Shown piece after piece: positions 1-11,909 of a DNA stretch of 64,000 nucleotides. The position numbers were made by a program, and so were the translations under genes. The notes under the pieces were generated by a model, which did not search any database, was not told where the DNA came from, and worked only from the letters and a program-made list of their open reading frames with translations. Each line of letters opens with the position of its first letter. Position 1 is the first letter of the stretch. Source of the DNA: Amoebidium appalachense (lineage: Eukaryota; Ichthyosporea); assembly GCA_963693365.1 (NCBI GenBank), contig CAVNZM010000011.1:496001-560000 (forward strand), written 5' to 3'.

Positions 1-206
1 ATGTGCGAAGGTCTCGACTAAATATTGCCGAATGACTGTTATATAATGTGTTCAGCACATTTGGTGGCATCTCTTAGATATGTATACGCCCAACACCTGA
101 CTCGAGGCTCGGTCTGACAATATGGCCTGAAACCAAAGTTTGTCTGCGGACTAGTACCCCATGTGCCTATTTTTTCTTCTAAAGCTCTATTGCTTTGACT
201 GTGGTA

Positions 207-214
207 TGACGTCA
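207..214. promoter_or_regulatory. Perfect CRE octamer TGACGTCA
   Basis: This is the palindromic binding site of CREB/ATF-type bZIP factors. It is an exact match, but it lies far from any gene identified here, so its role is unknown. Confidence 0.3.
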
Positions 215-449
215 GACCCCGTAGATTGCACGTATGGAGCAAGGTATATGGTCCTTGGCCGGCCCTGGAAATGTGTCCCGAAAATAAATGATTCAGAGAC
301 ATCCTCGTTTTTCATAAAACACAATGAAAACATTTATAAATGACCGTGGAATATTTGTGTACATATCAACCGCGATGTTACAATTGCCCCCTTCCCCTCC
401 CCCCCTCCCCCCCCTCCCCCCCCCCCCCCCCCCCCGCGCCACGCGCGCG

Positions 450-493
<44 letters not shown>

Positions 494-1018
494 CGCACAC
501 ACACGCACACACACACGCCATCCTAGGGCCCCCGGAAGCGCTGGCACACGCACTCACGCGCACATATCATACACACAACTTTGCACACACACAAACAAAC
601 ACACCATAACAGACACACATGCACAAATTTACCCCTTTGCGCACGAGCGGATACTGGTTAATAGTAGGTATTAATCGTGTTAAGGGAGGGGGGGGGGGGG
701 GAGGGGGGGGAGGGAGAAGGATTCCAATTGCAAGCCTTACGAGTTTCAGTTCCTTCCTTGGCCCAGTGGGAGGGGGGGGGGGGGGGGGGTGAGAGTGTTC
801 CGGGGAGGGAGGGGGGGGGGGGGGGGGGGGGGGAGAAGGGGGAGGGGCTGAAAGGAATGGACTGTGGGACAATACATTTCAACAAGTTGAACTAAATAGT
901 ATTATTATTAGGCAAGACGTCAACATCAAAATCTCCCTTCAAATTGGTGGTTCCGGGGAAATCTTAGCCTCGATTTCATCAAACTGCTGATCTCGACTGG
1001 TCACGGTGACTGCCCTCT

Positions 1019-1055
<37 letters not shown>

Positions 1056-1260
1056 CCCCCGCCTCCCCGGGGCCTAGCTTCTTCTTCTCTCTGCCGGCCC
1101 AGCCTCCCGGACGCAACTTCTTCATCAAGGGAGAGTCGCGACTCAGCCTGCACGTAACTAGGCTACCGTGAGTGATACTACGATACTGATAATGCCCTGT
1201 ACGTACGCGTGTGATCATTTAGGCTAATCAAATGTGTGCGGTACTGTGCCACGGAGCTCG

Positions 1261-1309
1261 GACCAAGGCCTCCTAGATACAGCTGTATCTATTGTAGGAG
1301 GCCTTGGTC
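1261..1309. repeat. Nested perfect hairpin
   Basis: The arms 1261-1275 and 1295-1309 are perfect 15-bp reverse complements (GACCAAGGCCTCCTA and its complement). The spacer begins with a second perfect 14-bp palindrome, GATACAGCTGTATC, at 1276-1289, followed by five unpaired bases. The result is a hairpin inside a hairpin in otherwise unremarkable sequence. It could be a foldback or MITE remnant, or a structured RNA element. There is no U-tract to suggest a terminator, and no gene abuts it. Confidence 0.7.
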
Positions 1310-2830
1310 ACGCGTGCGGACTCAGCCGCCGGCTGTCACGAATGCGGCTGTGTACGTGCTGTGGAGGGTGCAAGCACGTATGTGCACGTGGTGTGTGTGT
1401 CGTCATGATCATTATGCCGTAGAAGAAGGCTCGGCGTCTGCTGATATTAGTACTATTACACTAATAACTGAGACCCACAGAGAAGCTTTCAGAAGCCTTC
1501 AACTTGAAGAGGCTCATATGGCGGCATCGAACTTGACACTTGACGGACTATTGCCTTATTAAGGTGTACCTTAAGCGCCCGGCACGCTACGAGAGCTACG
1601 AACAGGAGAATGTTCCGTACGTCAGTTATGAGGTGTTCGGTGTCGACTGACAGTCGTCATTGCCGGATCACCAGGCCCAGCGGCCAGAGGGCCTCGGAGG
1701 GGAAGGCTGGAAGGGAGGGGGGGGGGGAGGGGGGGGGGGGCAGCTAGTCAGCTAGCTCAGTAACTTAGCCTACGGCAGTCAGCCTGCATGAGTCATGCGC
1801 GGCGCGGCCGCGGTCCTTCCTGGATTGGGAGTGGCCCACTGGGCTTGCCAATAGACCGGTTTAGAAATGATTTTTTTCAAATTCTGCCTTATATGGCTCA
1901 CCGGAACAATTCGAATCTTGTGATTGGTTGCGCCAAAAGTAAGTACCAGGTTAAGGGCCGCTCAGGCGGCGACAGGCCAAAATCTCAGACCGACAGCCTC
2001 TCAAAAGCAGTTAGGCCCCGATTTTACTTAGAAAGTTGGTTTTCGTCTAAGAAAGAGTTTTAGGAAATAAAAGGCGCGCAAAAATGATATAAGCAGTCGG
2101 GGTGCTCCGACAACGCCTACATCGCTAAAATCATCAAAACCCGTCTTGCATAGCCTACTCTTACCACCTTGCAATTGCCTCGAGGTCGATCGTCTATTTA
2201 TGGTTTTTGCCTGTTTTCGCTACGAAATAGGCGCCGGACACCCCATGTTGCTTATACAAGAATTGCTTGTCGCTTTGTTTATCAAGTTATTTATTAATAG
2301 AACAAAACCCCCTTTCTATTCAAATTATTGATTTTAAGCATTATAAGCAGGATTTGGCATATGACCGCCGATCACTCAGCCCTTCATTTTGCCAGTTCGG
2401 CTGGCTGGATCTCCCTAGAGCGAAGCACACATTGAGATTCTCAATTAGTAAATCTGAATTGGTCTATGGGCTATGGCACACTCGCATTCTCTCGCGCTCA
2501 ATTTTATTGCACAGCCAATCGCATTGCCTGGCTTTTGGCTTAGCTTGCCAAATATGGTTTGCGTTATGGTTTATGGTTCCCCTTTTTAGAAGCCCCAGAA
2601 CGGACCAATCAAAAGTGGTTATAGTACGCACTTCGCATTCCACGGCATCAACACAGGTCATCGCCATCAGCATGCAAGAAGGAGCTGCTTGTCCCACTGT
2701 TAATGAAATGGAGGGCCACAAATTAGTAGGCTCTAATCTCGCACACAAAGCAGCACAACTTTTTCAGCGTCTGCAATCTCTCTGATGAGTCATCTTCGTA
2801 TAAGAGGCCCCTGCGAACCGGGGATTTTCT

Positions 2831-2838
2831 TGACGTCA
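2831..2838. promoter_or_regulatory. Perfect CRE octamer upstream of the cyclin
   Basis: TGACGTCA lies about 550 bp before the cyclin start codon in a region with several CCAAT-like motifs. It is a plausible CREB/ATF-type site. Whether the bZIP protein encoded at 8286-9561 binds it is unknown; that protein lacks the usual contact Asn. Confidence 0.4.
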
Positions 2839-3383
2839 CCAGACTTCCATTTTAGATTTTATCGACCTAACTTGGAAGTTGGGAGTTGACCGCGCAGCCA
2901 ATGATTGGGCGGCAATACCGTGGAATGTTCGTCAGATTTTAGATTGACGGTCAGACGGTGCGTGTGTGGATTGGTGTGTGCATTATGGCACTGAGTCAAC
3001 TGACTCCACTGAGTGTCCGGTGGTGCTTGTAGTTGCTGTTATAACAGAGCAGTTGCGTGCGAACAGCATGCCTATAGTTAGGGTTGTTCATGTGCGTAAG
3101 AGATTCACTGCGTTCCTTGTCTAAGTGAAGCAGGACGCAAGGCCCCGGTCCAGTCACTTAACATCATCCCCATAACAAATCAAGACGAACAGATTGCACT
3201 GGCAGAAGTAGATGAGAGCAAACACAAGACCCACATCGGTGTACCTTGCAGTGTACCCTGCAGTATGGTGTATTAGCAGCCACACGCATCGCAAGAAAAG
3301 AAGACCCGCAGCTCTAGGCGCGGAAAGATTAAGCAGTCGTCCTGCTCTCTCGTTAATAGTGCTCAGCACCCCAGATCTGCGCC

Positions 3384-4641
3384 ATGCACCCATACGCGGT
3401 AGCCCCGGGGGCCAGTGCCCGCTATGACGTGGGTTGCAAGGCCCACGCAGAAACTCTGTCGGCCTTCACCACTACCGTGCTGCTGCGCTCAAAGGTAGGC
3501 CACGTGCATAATTAGTTCCTTGTGGCTGGGACAAGATCCCGCTGGGATCTGCATGGGATCTGGATATGGGCCAATGTCATCTGCCTATCACCCTTTTTGG
3601 ATCTGGTTTTTATTTCAAGGAAGGTGATGCCAGGGCACCCACTGACAATGCCGTGACTTTAGGTGTCCCGCACGGTGCTCATAGTGTCTCTCATCTACCT
3701 AAGAAGAGCACTGCGCCTCAACCCGGGCTTGCCCGTACCCTGCCCCCACTGCCTGATGGTGGCCTGCATGGTAAAGCCCCCCTCCCGCTCCCTCCTCCCC
3801 TCTCTCACTTCCCCCCCCCCCCCCCCCCCCCCCCTGCCCATCCGGAGCCTACTTACCGCATTACAATGTGGCCTTGAGATGTTCACGGGGCCTCGGAAAT
3901 ACGCCTCTTGCAGCTCACGAAGACGATCCTGCTGTTGGGATTATATTGCTGCCAGCGAATGGCCCGTGTATTTTCCCCAGGCTGCTCGGTGCAGGTCGAC
4001 GTCGCAATTATTTTGTAGCATGCACAAGAACATATCAATTACCCAAAGCCCTTTTACTGAACATATGTATCCTCTTGGCACCACAGATGCTCGGTTCCAA
4101 GTATGTCGAGGACTGGGCACCAGGCGTGGGCTTGTGGGCGGGCTGGACGGGGACATCACGTGACCTGCTGGCAGCCAATGAAATCGTCCTGTTAAAGGCA
4201 CTGACGTTCTCTTTGGGGGTAGACCAAAGCGAATTTATGGTGCTGGCCGACGAGATATTCGGCAAGGTCGACTCCCCCCACCCACAGAACGAGTCTGTGC
4301 ACGTGTACCTGGACCTGATTCAGACGGCCATCAGGGCTCACGCCTCCACTCTGTCACTGATCCGCGCCCTATCCACCGAGAGATATCAATTTGCGCCCAT
4401 CAGACCATCCTTGCCAGAAAATATCCCCCACCTCACACTCGATATGCTGCTGCAGAGGTGCGAGCTATCAGGCGGCAATGCTACAGGGGGGAGCCCAGAT
4501 CGGGGATCCTCGCTTACGGTGAAAGTGGAGAGGTTTTCGCCGTATTTTGTGCCTCCTCGGCCACCAGTGCACAGTCACCATCATATGCCCCCGTATGCCG
4601 TCACCAGAAGAGTGTCGGTGCAATGTAGGGGTGATTGCTAG
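3384..4641 (+). CDS. Pho80/PCL-like cyclin (three exons)
   Basis: Exons are 3384-3494, 3663-3770 and 4087-4641, giving 257 aa. All introns are phase 0 with GT-AG ends (GTAGGC, GTAAAG donors). The start ATG sits in a good context (gccATGc) and opens a short N-terminus. Residues about 20-110 form one cyclin box: a helix 'TVLIVSLIYLRR', then 'PHCLMVACMMLGSKYVEDW' assembled across intron 2 exactly where cyclins read '..ACLLLASKFLED', then 'ANEIVLLKALTFSLGV', like the conserved helix 3 of Pho80/PCL cyclins, which carries the E-L-L-x-L-x-F pattern. Such cyclins activate Pho85/Cdk5-type kinases in cell-cycle or nutrient control. The C-terminal 100 residues are not recognisable. The last exon runs straight into a (CA)n tract, so a further 3' exon cannot be excluded. 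An AATAAA at 5253-5258 could end the mRNA. Confidence 0.78.
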
Positions 4642-4804
4642 CACACTGTCGAGTGTACGTGCACACACACCTTCTCACACATCCACACACACAAATACAC
4701 AATCCCTGGTGCACACACACACACACATGTGTACACACACACCTACACGCACACACACAAACACGCGCGCGCGCGCATACACACACACACACACACACAC
4801 ACCG

Positions 4805-4841
<37 letters not shown>

Positions 4842-5860
4842 GACAGAAAATCACAGACACACACCTAAACCTTGCCCAGACATCCACAGTCCTCGAGAGT
4901 GCACAGTATTTATGACTCAGAGCACTGTGCAGCACTATGCAGGTGGCCAAATTTCACCAGATTACGGATGGTGTACCGCCATGTGAATTAATTTCAAAGG
5001 CAACAAAGAATAGACAAATAAGATCCGAAGCAGGCCGTGGCTTGGCCTCCACCCTTTCTTGTACATTTGATAGCGTGATGTATTAGTAACATTATAAACC
5101 TAGCAGCTGAACATGAATCTCTCCCTCGACCATATGGCCGTCTCCCATATTATTGTGTGTGGCGACAGCACGGTGAGGCGGGTCTTCCCCACAGAAGATT
5201 ATGATTAGTTCCTGCACACTGATTGGATGAGTGGCACCGCTGGCGGTGTCGAAATAAATTAAAACAGTTAAAATGCTTATAATGGGCAGCCGGTGTTGCA
5301 GCATGCAATCTTTTCTTTCTCCTCTCTCCTTTTCCATCCAACTGCAGACCAGGGGCTACATTATAAATGCTGATATTGATATTTGAACGTGTCCAAAGTT
5401 TCAAGATCAGGCTGTCATATATGCCATTTAACTTCTACACGCTTAAAAGCTTCTGTCGAGGAGCTTTAAAAGCATGTACTTTCCTCACTTTTGCATTCGT
5501 ATATCATACTAACGCAATAACATCACACCAGATACGTTGCTACGAGGCCTATCTGCCCACAAAATACATCCGAAAATGTCAATATCACCAAAGCTTTTAG
5601 TTTTACTACGGGTGTGGAATATTCCTAGCATAGTTTGTAATCGTGGCGGGTAGCTGTGATCATAAAATTGCGTAAGGAAGGTACACTTGGACTGCCATAT
5701 GGCGATGCAACACTGGCACAACACAAGAAATATTTGCTCGGTCATACAGGTGGAGGGGTGAGTGTGTGATCCCTTACGTGGGTGACTCATGATATGGTGG
5801 CCGGTGGGGTTGTGGGGCCCGGGTGGGGTAGGGTGGGGTCGCGTGTTTTTTTCTTTTTTT

Positions 5861-5862
<2 letters not shown>

Positions 5863-5915
<53 letters not shown>
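5863..5915. repeat. Poly-G run of 53 nt
   Basis: This is an uninterrupted G homopolymer preceded by a T-run. It is among the longest of dozens of G or C runs in this window. The exact length should not be trusted. Confidence 0.8.
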
Positions 5916-5916
<1 letters not shown>

Positions 5917-6627
5917 TGTGCATGTTTGGCATATCACTCATGCCAAATATTCACCCACACGGTTGGTAATATCAAGTTTTGATTGGCCGGAGCACCTCAA
6001 CCCCTGTTGCATCTTCACCTGGCCAGTTTTGCATTCCTGGGACCTATTTCATATTTCGAGATCTAAGTGGCCTTCCATTCTTTGTTTGCAGTTGCAACCA
6101 TTCTCAGTGCTTCTGAAAGAACATGGGCGATTTTGGCATTAAAAGGAAAATCTAGTTGGATATCCTGTATATCCACCACGGTGACCTTCAGTTGCAATTG
6201 TGTGCAGGTGGTGCTTATTTGTTATTTTCTTACAACTCGCAACAGTCAGCGCTTGCAGAGTCAGATTTATCCCTCGGACTGGCACGGGCCGTGACTCACA
6301 TCCGAGTTAAGTTTCCGGGCAACCTATTTTCAGCTCGTCCACATATCCCCTCGTATTAATTACAATGCTTTAGATATACGGAAAATAGACAAGTGCGAGG
6401 AATATTCTGTGCCAAATCATCATAACTGACAATGATTAAAACCTCTTCATGGTCCTGATCAGTTCCAGAGGCGGTCGCTCAGACTCGGCTTACGTATGCC
6501 ATAAGGGGCCTCTTGGACTCCATTACAGTATCATGCGCTTTCCGTATAAAGAAACCAACACGCCAAGTCGATGGACACGTATACACCGAGTCTAGGACCG
6601 ACACCTCAAAACAAGTCATCATCAACT

Positions 6628-6665
6628 GTGTGTGTGTGGTCGTGTGTGTGTGCGTGCGTACATAC

Positions 6666-6697
<32 letters not shown>

Positions 6698-6703
6698 CAT
6701 GTG

Positions 6704-6753
<50 letters not shown>

Positions 6754-6983
6754 TTGTAATTTGTGCAAGTGCGCCCATGCAGGTGTATGCGCACGTGACA
6801 CTGTGTGTTTGTACATGCATGCTTTGTGTGCGTGGGCACGTATGTGTTCGTATATGGTGTGTGGTTGTGTGAAGGCGCTTGCGTGTGCCATGCTTGTGTA
6901 TCATGGGCGCGTGTACATCGGTGTATGTGGGTATGTGTCTATTAGAACTGTGTGTGTGTCTGTGTGTTTGTGTGTGTGGTGGC

Positions 6984-7020
<37 letters not shown>

Positions 7021-7110
7021 GACGGTGTGTGTGTGTGCGTGCGTGTGTGTGTGTGTGTGCGCGTGTGTACGTGCGTGCGCGCACACATGCGTGTGTGTGT
7101 GTGTGCGTAC
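6628..7110. repeat. Interrupted (GT)n microsatellite block
   Basis: Long (GT)n segments are broken by short GC- or AT-containing interruptions. This yields open frames on both strands that encode only His/Thr or Cys/Val strings and are not genes. Confidence 0.9.
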
Positions 7111-7258
7111 ATGCCCGTACTGCTGATGTTTGGCGACGTCGACAAGCACATGTCTGCACTATCGTGGCATTTTGTGACTGTTGTATCGTACAGCTTGATC
7201 GCGCTGAATCAGAATTGCCATGTTTGGGGGTGCCACCGGGCGGTAGGGGGGGAGAAAA

Positions 7259-7304
<46 letters not shown>

Positions 7305-8285
7305 CTTCTTTCCCTTTTTCTTGCTCTTGCTCTCTTACACACACACACACACACAGTCTCTCCCTCTCTCTCTTTCTTTCTTTCTTTCTTTTTTTTTTCA
7401 ACAGTGTGTTGGGGAGGGGGGAGGTTGTTGAATGGCTTTTCCTTTCTGCCCTATCAACCCTAGCCCAAATCTCGAAACCAACATCTACATAATTAGTTGC
7501 GAGTCTGGTCAGCCCCTCGCCTTCGCTGAGCAATCCGGGGTCGGAAAAGTAACTACTTCTCACAGAATGTAAATTTGAAGCCAAACGGGGGGAGTGGGGG
7601 TGGGGGGGTTGTTGCCGTTATAGCATTAGACAAATAGGTTGCTGCAGAGTCTGACTGAAAAATTTCGAAGAGGGCAAAACCGTGCAGAACAGTTTAGGAG
7701 GTGTGCAATAGTCATTCGTTATCTTTAATATGTCAACAGATCATAGCTGTGGCTGTGTGTGCTTGCAAACACACACAGTGACCAGACGAGCAAAAAGGGA
7801 GCCACTTCACAGACACTGCAAGGCCTGGCAGGAAAATATCTCCAGGCAAAAACACCCCTAATATAAATCACGTGCTCCAATATCATCCTATATATCTTTC
7901 AACAAAAACTGTTTATGTGGGTAACATAAAATCTTATCACAAAACGCAACGGGAAAAGGAAAGTGTTAAAGCCAGGTAGCAAAAAAAAAAACACCCAAGA
8001 ACAGGAACCAAACACTAGTAGAAAAACAAACAAGCAGCCAGTGCCTGTTGTTCGATAAGTTCAGAAAACAACGGATATTCGAGGGCATCGCGTAGCACAG
8101 GTTCGTTGTATATATGGATTTAAAATACTTACAGCTTCAAAAAAATGCTTGTATGTGCAGAAAATGTCTTACGTGCAGTATTTCAGTCATGGAGTGCGAA
8201 TATCATGCAATACTCGTTACCAGTTGAGCAGCCCACCTCCTTACCTCGCCCACCGATCCTTCTGCATATTTCCACCACCGACTAT

Positions 8286-9561
8286 CTACACTCGCGCGGT
8301 ATCATCAGCCCCGGGGGCCACAGGGTTTGGCCGGGGCAACAGTGCCCGTGAGGTTGGTGGCCGAGGCTTTGCCGGCAGGGCACGAGACGGGGGCGGTGGT
8401 GGAGGTGGGTTGAAGCGCAGTGCGGCGGCGCCGGACTGCAGCAGGCCGGTGATGTATGTGACCACGTGGCCGGCAAACTGGCTGGCGCTGGCGGCCGGCT
8501 GCTGCTGCATGGTGGCCAGGGCGCACTGCAGCACGTGCTGGCGCAGGTAGTGCACCTCGGCCTCAAGGCAGCGGATCTGCCCCCGCAGCTGCTCGGCCTC
8601 CTCCGTCTTGCCGCACACAAACGCGTCCAGCCGCGCACGCTCCTGCTTCTTGCGCTCCCGTGCCCGTGCACTCTCCTGTCGGCACTTCTCTAGCTGCTCT
8701 CGGGTGCGTGGCCTCCGTGGCTGCGGCCGGCCCTTGCCTGCAGGCCGCTCGCTGCCGCTGTCCGTGTGGAGCTCGCTGTCGCTGTCGGCCGTCTTCTGGC
8801 GCTTGGTACTGCTGGGCGGCAGCAGCGACATGGCCTGTGCTGCCCGTTTGACCGTCGACGAGAAGGCCTCCTGGATGCGCGCACCTGCTGCTGACGCCTT
8901 TGCAGACGCAGCGGCAAGCGGGTTGACCAGGGGCACACTGGGCAGCTGGGGAAAGTGCGGCATCTGGGGCAACTGGGGGAAGTGGGGCATATTGGGCAGG
9001 CTGGGGAGGGGAAACTGGGGAAACTGGGGCAGTTGGGGGAACTGGGGTAGCTGAGGGAACTGGGGCATAGGGAAGGGAAAGTATGCTGACGCCGTTCCAG
9101 GCGGGGATGGAGACACCAGTGGCTGTGCCAATACCTCCGCTGGGCCTGTGGCTGGAGGCGCCATGGCTTGTGGGGCAGGCGGAGACGGGCCTACGTCTGT
9201 TGGTGAGGGCAGGGTGGAAAGGCCGCTTGGTGTGGGTGGAGCACTGCCGTCGGGACTTTCTATGTTGCTGTCTTGCGCAGAGGAGAAGAGCCACGGGAAC
9301 GTGTGCCTAAACGTACCCGAGTGCTCCTCATATTCGTTGTAGGAGGCCAGCGTGGAGAAGAACGTCAGGCCCGAAGGCGGGGGCAGCATATCAAAGTCTA
9401 GGTTGTTAAGGAGGTCAGAGGCCTCGCTCTGGGGGGGTGGCCGGCCCTGACTCACCCTCCGTGCCGTCCGACAGCACAGACGGCGCACGCTGCTGCGTTA
9501 ACACGTCCACAACGGACACGGGCGGGGAGGTTTGCGTTTCCTTCATGTTGGATAGAACCAT
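8286..9561 (-). CDS. bZIP transcription factor with atypical basic region
   Basis: The preferred model is exon 1 at 9561-9456 and exon 2 at 9397-8286 (405 aa), joined by a 58-nt intron with a GTGAGT donor and a CTTAAC-like branch point just before the AG. This removes a frame conflict: the natural N-terminus (MVLSNMKETQ) is in another frame from the body. A start at 9488 in the body frame without splicing is the alternative. The middle is Pro/Phe-rich with repeated FPQLPQ-like units (transactivation-like). The bZIP lies at about residues 274-325: CRQESARARERKK, then leucines at heptad spacing (about 292, 306, 313, 320). Aligning N-x7-R-x9-L puts Cys where nearly all bZIPs have the DNA-contacting Asn. 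A second in-frame 57-nt GTACGT...TAG segment (9316-9260) may be an optional intron. It should bind DNA as a dimer in the nucleus, but with altered specificity. Confidence 0.85.
9398..9455 (-). other. Predicted 58-nt intron of the bZIP gene
   Basis: The donor is G|GTGAGT and the acceptor AACCTAG|AC. Splicing joins the ATG-9561 frame (phase 1) to the bZIP frame exactly. Without it, the upstream frame meets a stop soon after the C7 tract at 9431-9437. A single-base indel in that C tract is the competing explanation. Confidence 0.6.
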
Positions 9562-11170
9562 TCTGTCGCGTTTCGCCTAGAAAAGAGGTAATCGGCAAAG
9601 CGTAAAAACTATAGAAGAGAGGTGCAGAACTAGCACGCTGCCGCAAAGGCAGACTTATAAGGAACTGTTAGAAAAAAGCATTCCCTAATTTTTGCTATAG
9701 GGTTCTTTTGTTCTATATGCGCTGAGAGCCTGTTTAAGATAAGGCGAAGGAAAGGCGAAGCGCAACCGCTTTCAACGCTATCCACGTAGTGGCGTGAGTT
9801 GAACTACCAGCAAAAAAAGGGAGGGCTTCGTCCGTTTCCCAGAGTTTAGTTTCTCGAGAAGAACAGCTGCTCGCAACAAGGCCCTCGTACGACGACAAAC
9901 TGCTATACAAATTGCTTGCCAGGGTATGATGTCAGTGTGTTACGTCTTCGTAAACCAAACACGGCAAGTAAAAAACGGAGTACGGGGGCTACAAAAAGAA
10001 AAAAAAGAAACCGGAGGATCATCGATAGACGGCCGGTCGGTTGTGGACCCGGCCAAGCGCCGCAGCGCGCGGCGCCTGTGAGCAAAAAAACTGGCGCATG
10101 GCAGCAGCGTGATGTAAGGCCAATCATAATGTCGCAAGGCTGGGATGTTGTATTGTTATTTTATTATCACAACCACTATGAATCCCGGAATCTTAGTATT
10201 TTCTTCTTCATTAAACACTATAGCTAAATCTGTATATATTTTTTGAGGAAGAAAAAAATATCTGCCATTGTACTTGGACTATCCACCTTGAAAGCGCATG
10301 ACCTTGTACGCATTAGACATCCGTCTCGTCTCGTGGATAACAAAAGATTTCAGGTAGGCCTATGGAGCGCGGACCACGGACGGCGGCCATGTATTTTTTC
10401 GTTTAGTACAAAAACTCTTGAAAAATAAACGGAAAATAATTTATCCATTTTTTTTAAATACACCAACTAAGTATACTCTTTGTAGTGAGCTTGATAGTTG
10501 TTCAACGCTGCGATAGCTGTGCAATCCAGTGTGCATGCAGCGCGCCGCATACCAAATTGTACCCAAGGTGAGAGCCGAGAGGGTCAAATTCTTTAGTTCG
10601 GTTACATCCATCTTTTGAAACTGTAAGAATAGACAGCTTCTTAATCATCCGTTGTTACAAGAAAATTTTTTTTTATAAAATTAAATACACTTATTGTTTT
10701 TTGCGTGGGGGCATCTTTTGTGCATTTACTACAACCGCAGTATATACCAGCAATGTGATTTACCCATCTCTGATCTTAATCCATGTGGCGATGTCGTTTT
10801 CCAATCAGAATGAGCCAGCTCTTTGTGCGTAATGCCGGCAACTTGGCAAGCCTCGTCAAAAAAACCAAAAAAGCTGTGCAGTGCGCACTGTCCGACTGTT
10901 CATATGCCTTGTTCGAATTCGGCCCCGAGGTTTACACGGTCTGCTTTTTGGGAATTCCCCTGAGCTGGCTTCTGTGCACTGTAATACCCACGCACACATG
11001 CATATATTTTTGCCAAGTTTTATCAAGTTTTCGGCTTCAGAAGCGCAACGAGTGTGTGGGAGGCTTGCTGCGTGTATGTTGTTTGTGTCTTCAGTCCTCA
11101 TCGCTGTCTCAGTCTGTTGCAACCGGCGCAGTGTGGTCGTTTTTCACGTAGATGCCAAGGGATTATCAGT
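9562..11170. promoter_or_regulatory. Intergenic region between divergent bZIP and T1/BTB genes
   Basis: The two genes face away from each other, so this 1.6 kb should contain both promoters and 5' leaders. It is less repetitive than its surroundings, with AT-rich stretches (about 10140-10260, 10430-10700). Open frames at 10783-11151 and upstream of 11171 have no family resemblance; the part just upstream of 11171 is probably leader or an unidentified first exon. Confidence 0.4.
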
Positions 11171-11905
11171 ATGGGATCAGGAGACGTTATTAAGCTCGTA
11201 GTTGGCGGGGTTCCATTTTTACTGGAGAGGAAGGTAGTGGACAGAATGGGAAGTGGATTTCTAACAAAGCTTGTAGACCCAGACATACCTTTTTTGGAGA
11301 GAGGTGCCAGCGAACTGCACGTGTACGCTGATCCAGCAGCCTTCTCTTCGATTCTTCACTTTTTTCGTTTCAACGAGCTCCCCGATTTCTGTTTGTTGGA
11401 GCCGACAGATGTAGCTGTAAAGAATAAGCAAAGGGAATTCCTGGAGCAGGCAGGGTTCTGGTGCGTTGTAGACCGAATAGAGGAGGCTATGCACCGCCTT
11501 AGAGAAACCAAGAATAGACAAACCAGTATTAGCGTCAGAGGGGCTTTTAATAGACGAAAGAGTGAGCTGAAAGTAGCTTTGGAGCAGAGCAGACACCACA
11601 ACCAGCGTGAGACAGACGGGCAGGGCAATGTATACTGTGCAGACTGTGGCAACCGCGACTTTGTGACCCGGGTGACGGAGGAGAGGCGCTACGACGTGGC
11701 TAGTGGCACGTGGGTGCAAACCCGCTACGGCACATGCCGCCACTGCAGCAAGCAGATATTCTACGCACGTGACCTGGGCTACTGCCACAAGTGCCACGCC
11801 TGCAGGGCCTGCCAGCTACAAGAGTGTCCCAACCAAGCCCAGACTGGAGGCGGGGGACCGTCGGCCTGGGATGTGGCCCTGACCAGCATACTCTCTGACT
11901 TGTAG
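11171..11905 (+). CDS. T1/BTB-domain protein with C-terminal Cys-rich zinc-binding module
   Basis: This is a single exon of 244 aa. I chose the ATG immediately before 'GDVIKLVVGG', because the T1/BTB fold of KCTD and Kv-channel tetramerisation domains starts there. Residues about 5-75 match the T1 pattern: V-x-L-x-V-G-G near the start, a turn 'MGSGFLTKL', then 'ELHVYADPAAFSSILHFFR', like the usual 'DRDPxxFxxILxFLR'. A basic helix follows (about 100-145). The C-terminus has C156-x2-C159, C189-x2-C192, then C205, C208, C211 and C214 in x2 spacing and C219: a zinc-ribbon-like pair plus a Cys cluster. KCTD proteins often bring substrates to CUL3 ligases; whether this one does is inference. An AATAAA lies at 11910-11915, only four bases after the stop. 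Confidence 0.82.
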   Translation: MGSGDVIKLVVGGVPFLLERKVVDRMGSGFLTKLVDPDIPFLERGASELHVYADPAAFSSILHFFRFNELPDFCLLEPTDVAVKNKQREFLEQAGFWCVVDRIEEAMHRLRETKNRQTSISVRGAFNRRKSELKVALEQSRHHNQRETDGQGNVYCADCGNRDFVTRVTEERRYDVASGTWVQTRYGTCRHCSKQIFYARDLGYCHKCHACRACQLQECPNQAQTGGGGPSAWDVALTSILSDL

Positions 11906-11909
11906 CCAC

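Larger units (their letters stand above)
1..3383. other. Intergenic region upstream of the cyclin gene
   Basis: I see no gene I can support here. It contains a C-run/(GC)n/(CA)n tract (about 378-516), poly-G runs (about 687-835), a poly-C run (about 1020-1060), a G-rich stretch near 1710-1740, a nested hairpin (1261-1309) and two perfect CRE octamers. Several open frames of 60-170 codons lie between 1236 and 2785, but none resembles a known family or joins to others by good splice sites. CCAAT-type motifs in both orientations (for example near 2513, 2604 and 2900) cluster in the last kilobase, as expected for a promoter of the gene that starts at 3384. Confidence 0.5.
4642..8285. other. Repeat-rich intergenic region
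   Basis: No convincing gene is seen. The region holds a (CA)n tract (about 4660-4860), a T-run followed by a 53-nt G-run (5863-5915), about 480 bp of interrupted (GT)n (about 6628-7110), a second long G-run (about 7258-7303) followed by CT-rich DNA, and AT-rich sequence at 7700-8140. Open frames here are low-complexity His/Thr, Cys/Val, Pro or Gly strings. Confidence 0.6.

Noticed and set aside
2267-2785. 172-codon plus-strand frame
   Set aside because: Composition is like the AT-rich promoter DNA around it, with CCAAT motifs inside; no recognisable domain.
6479-7584. Long His/Thr or Pro frames, minus strand
   Set aside because: They translate (CA)n and poly-C tracts; there is no codon bias or family signal.
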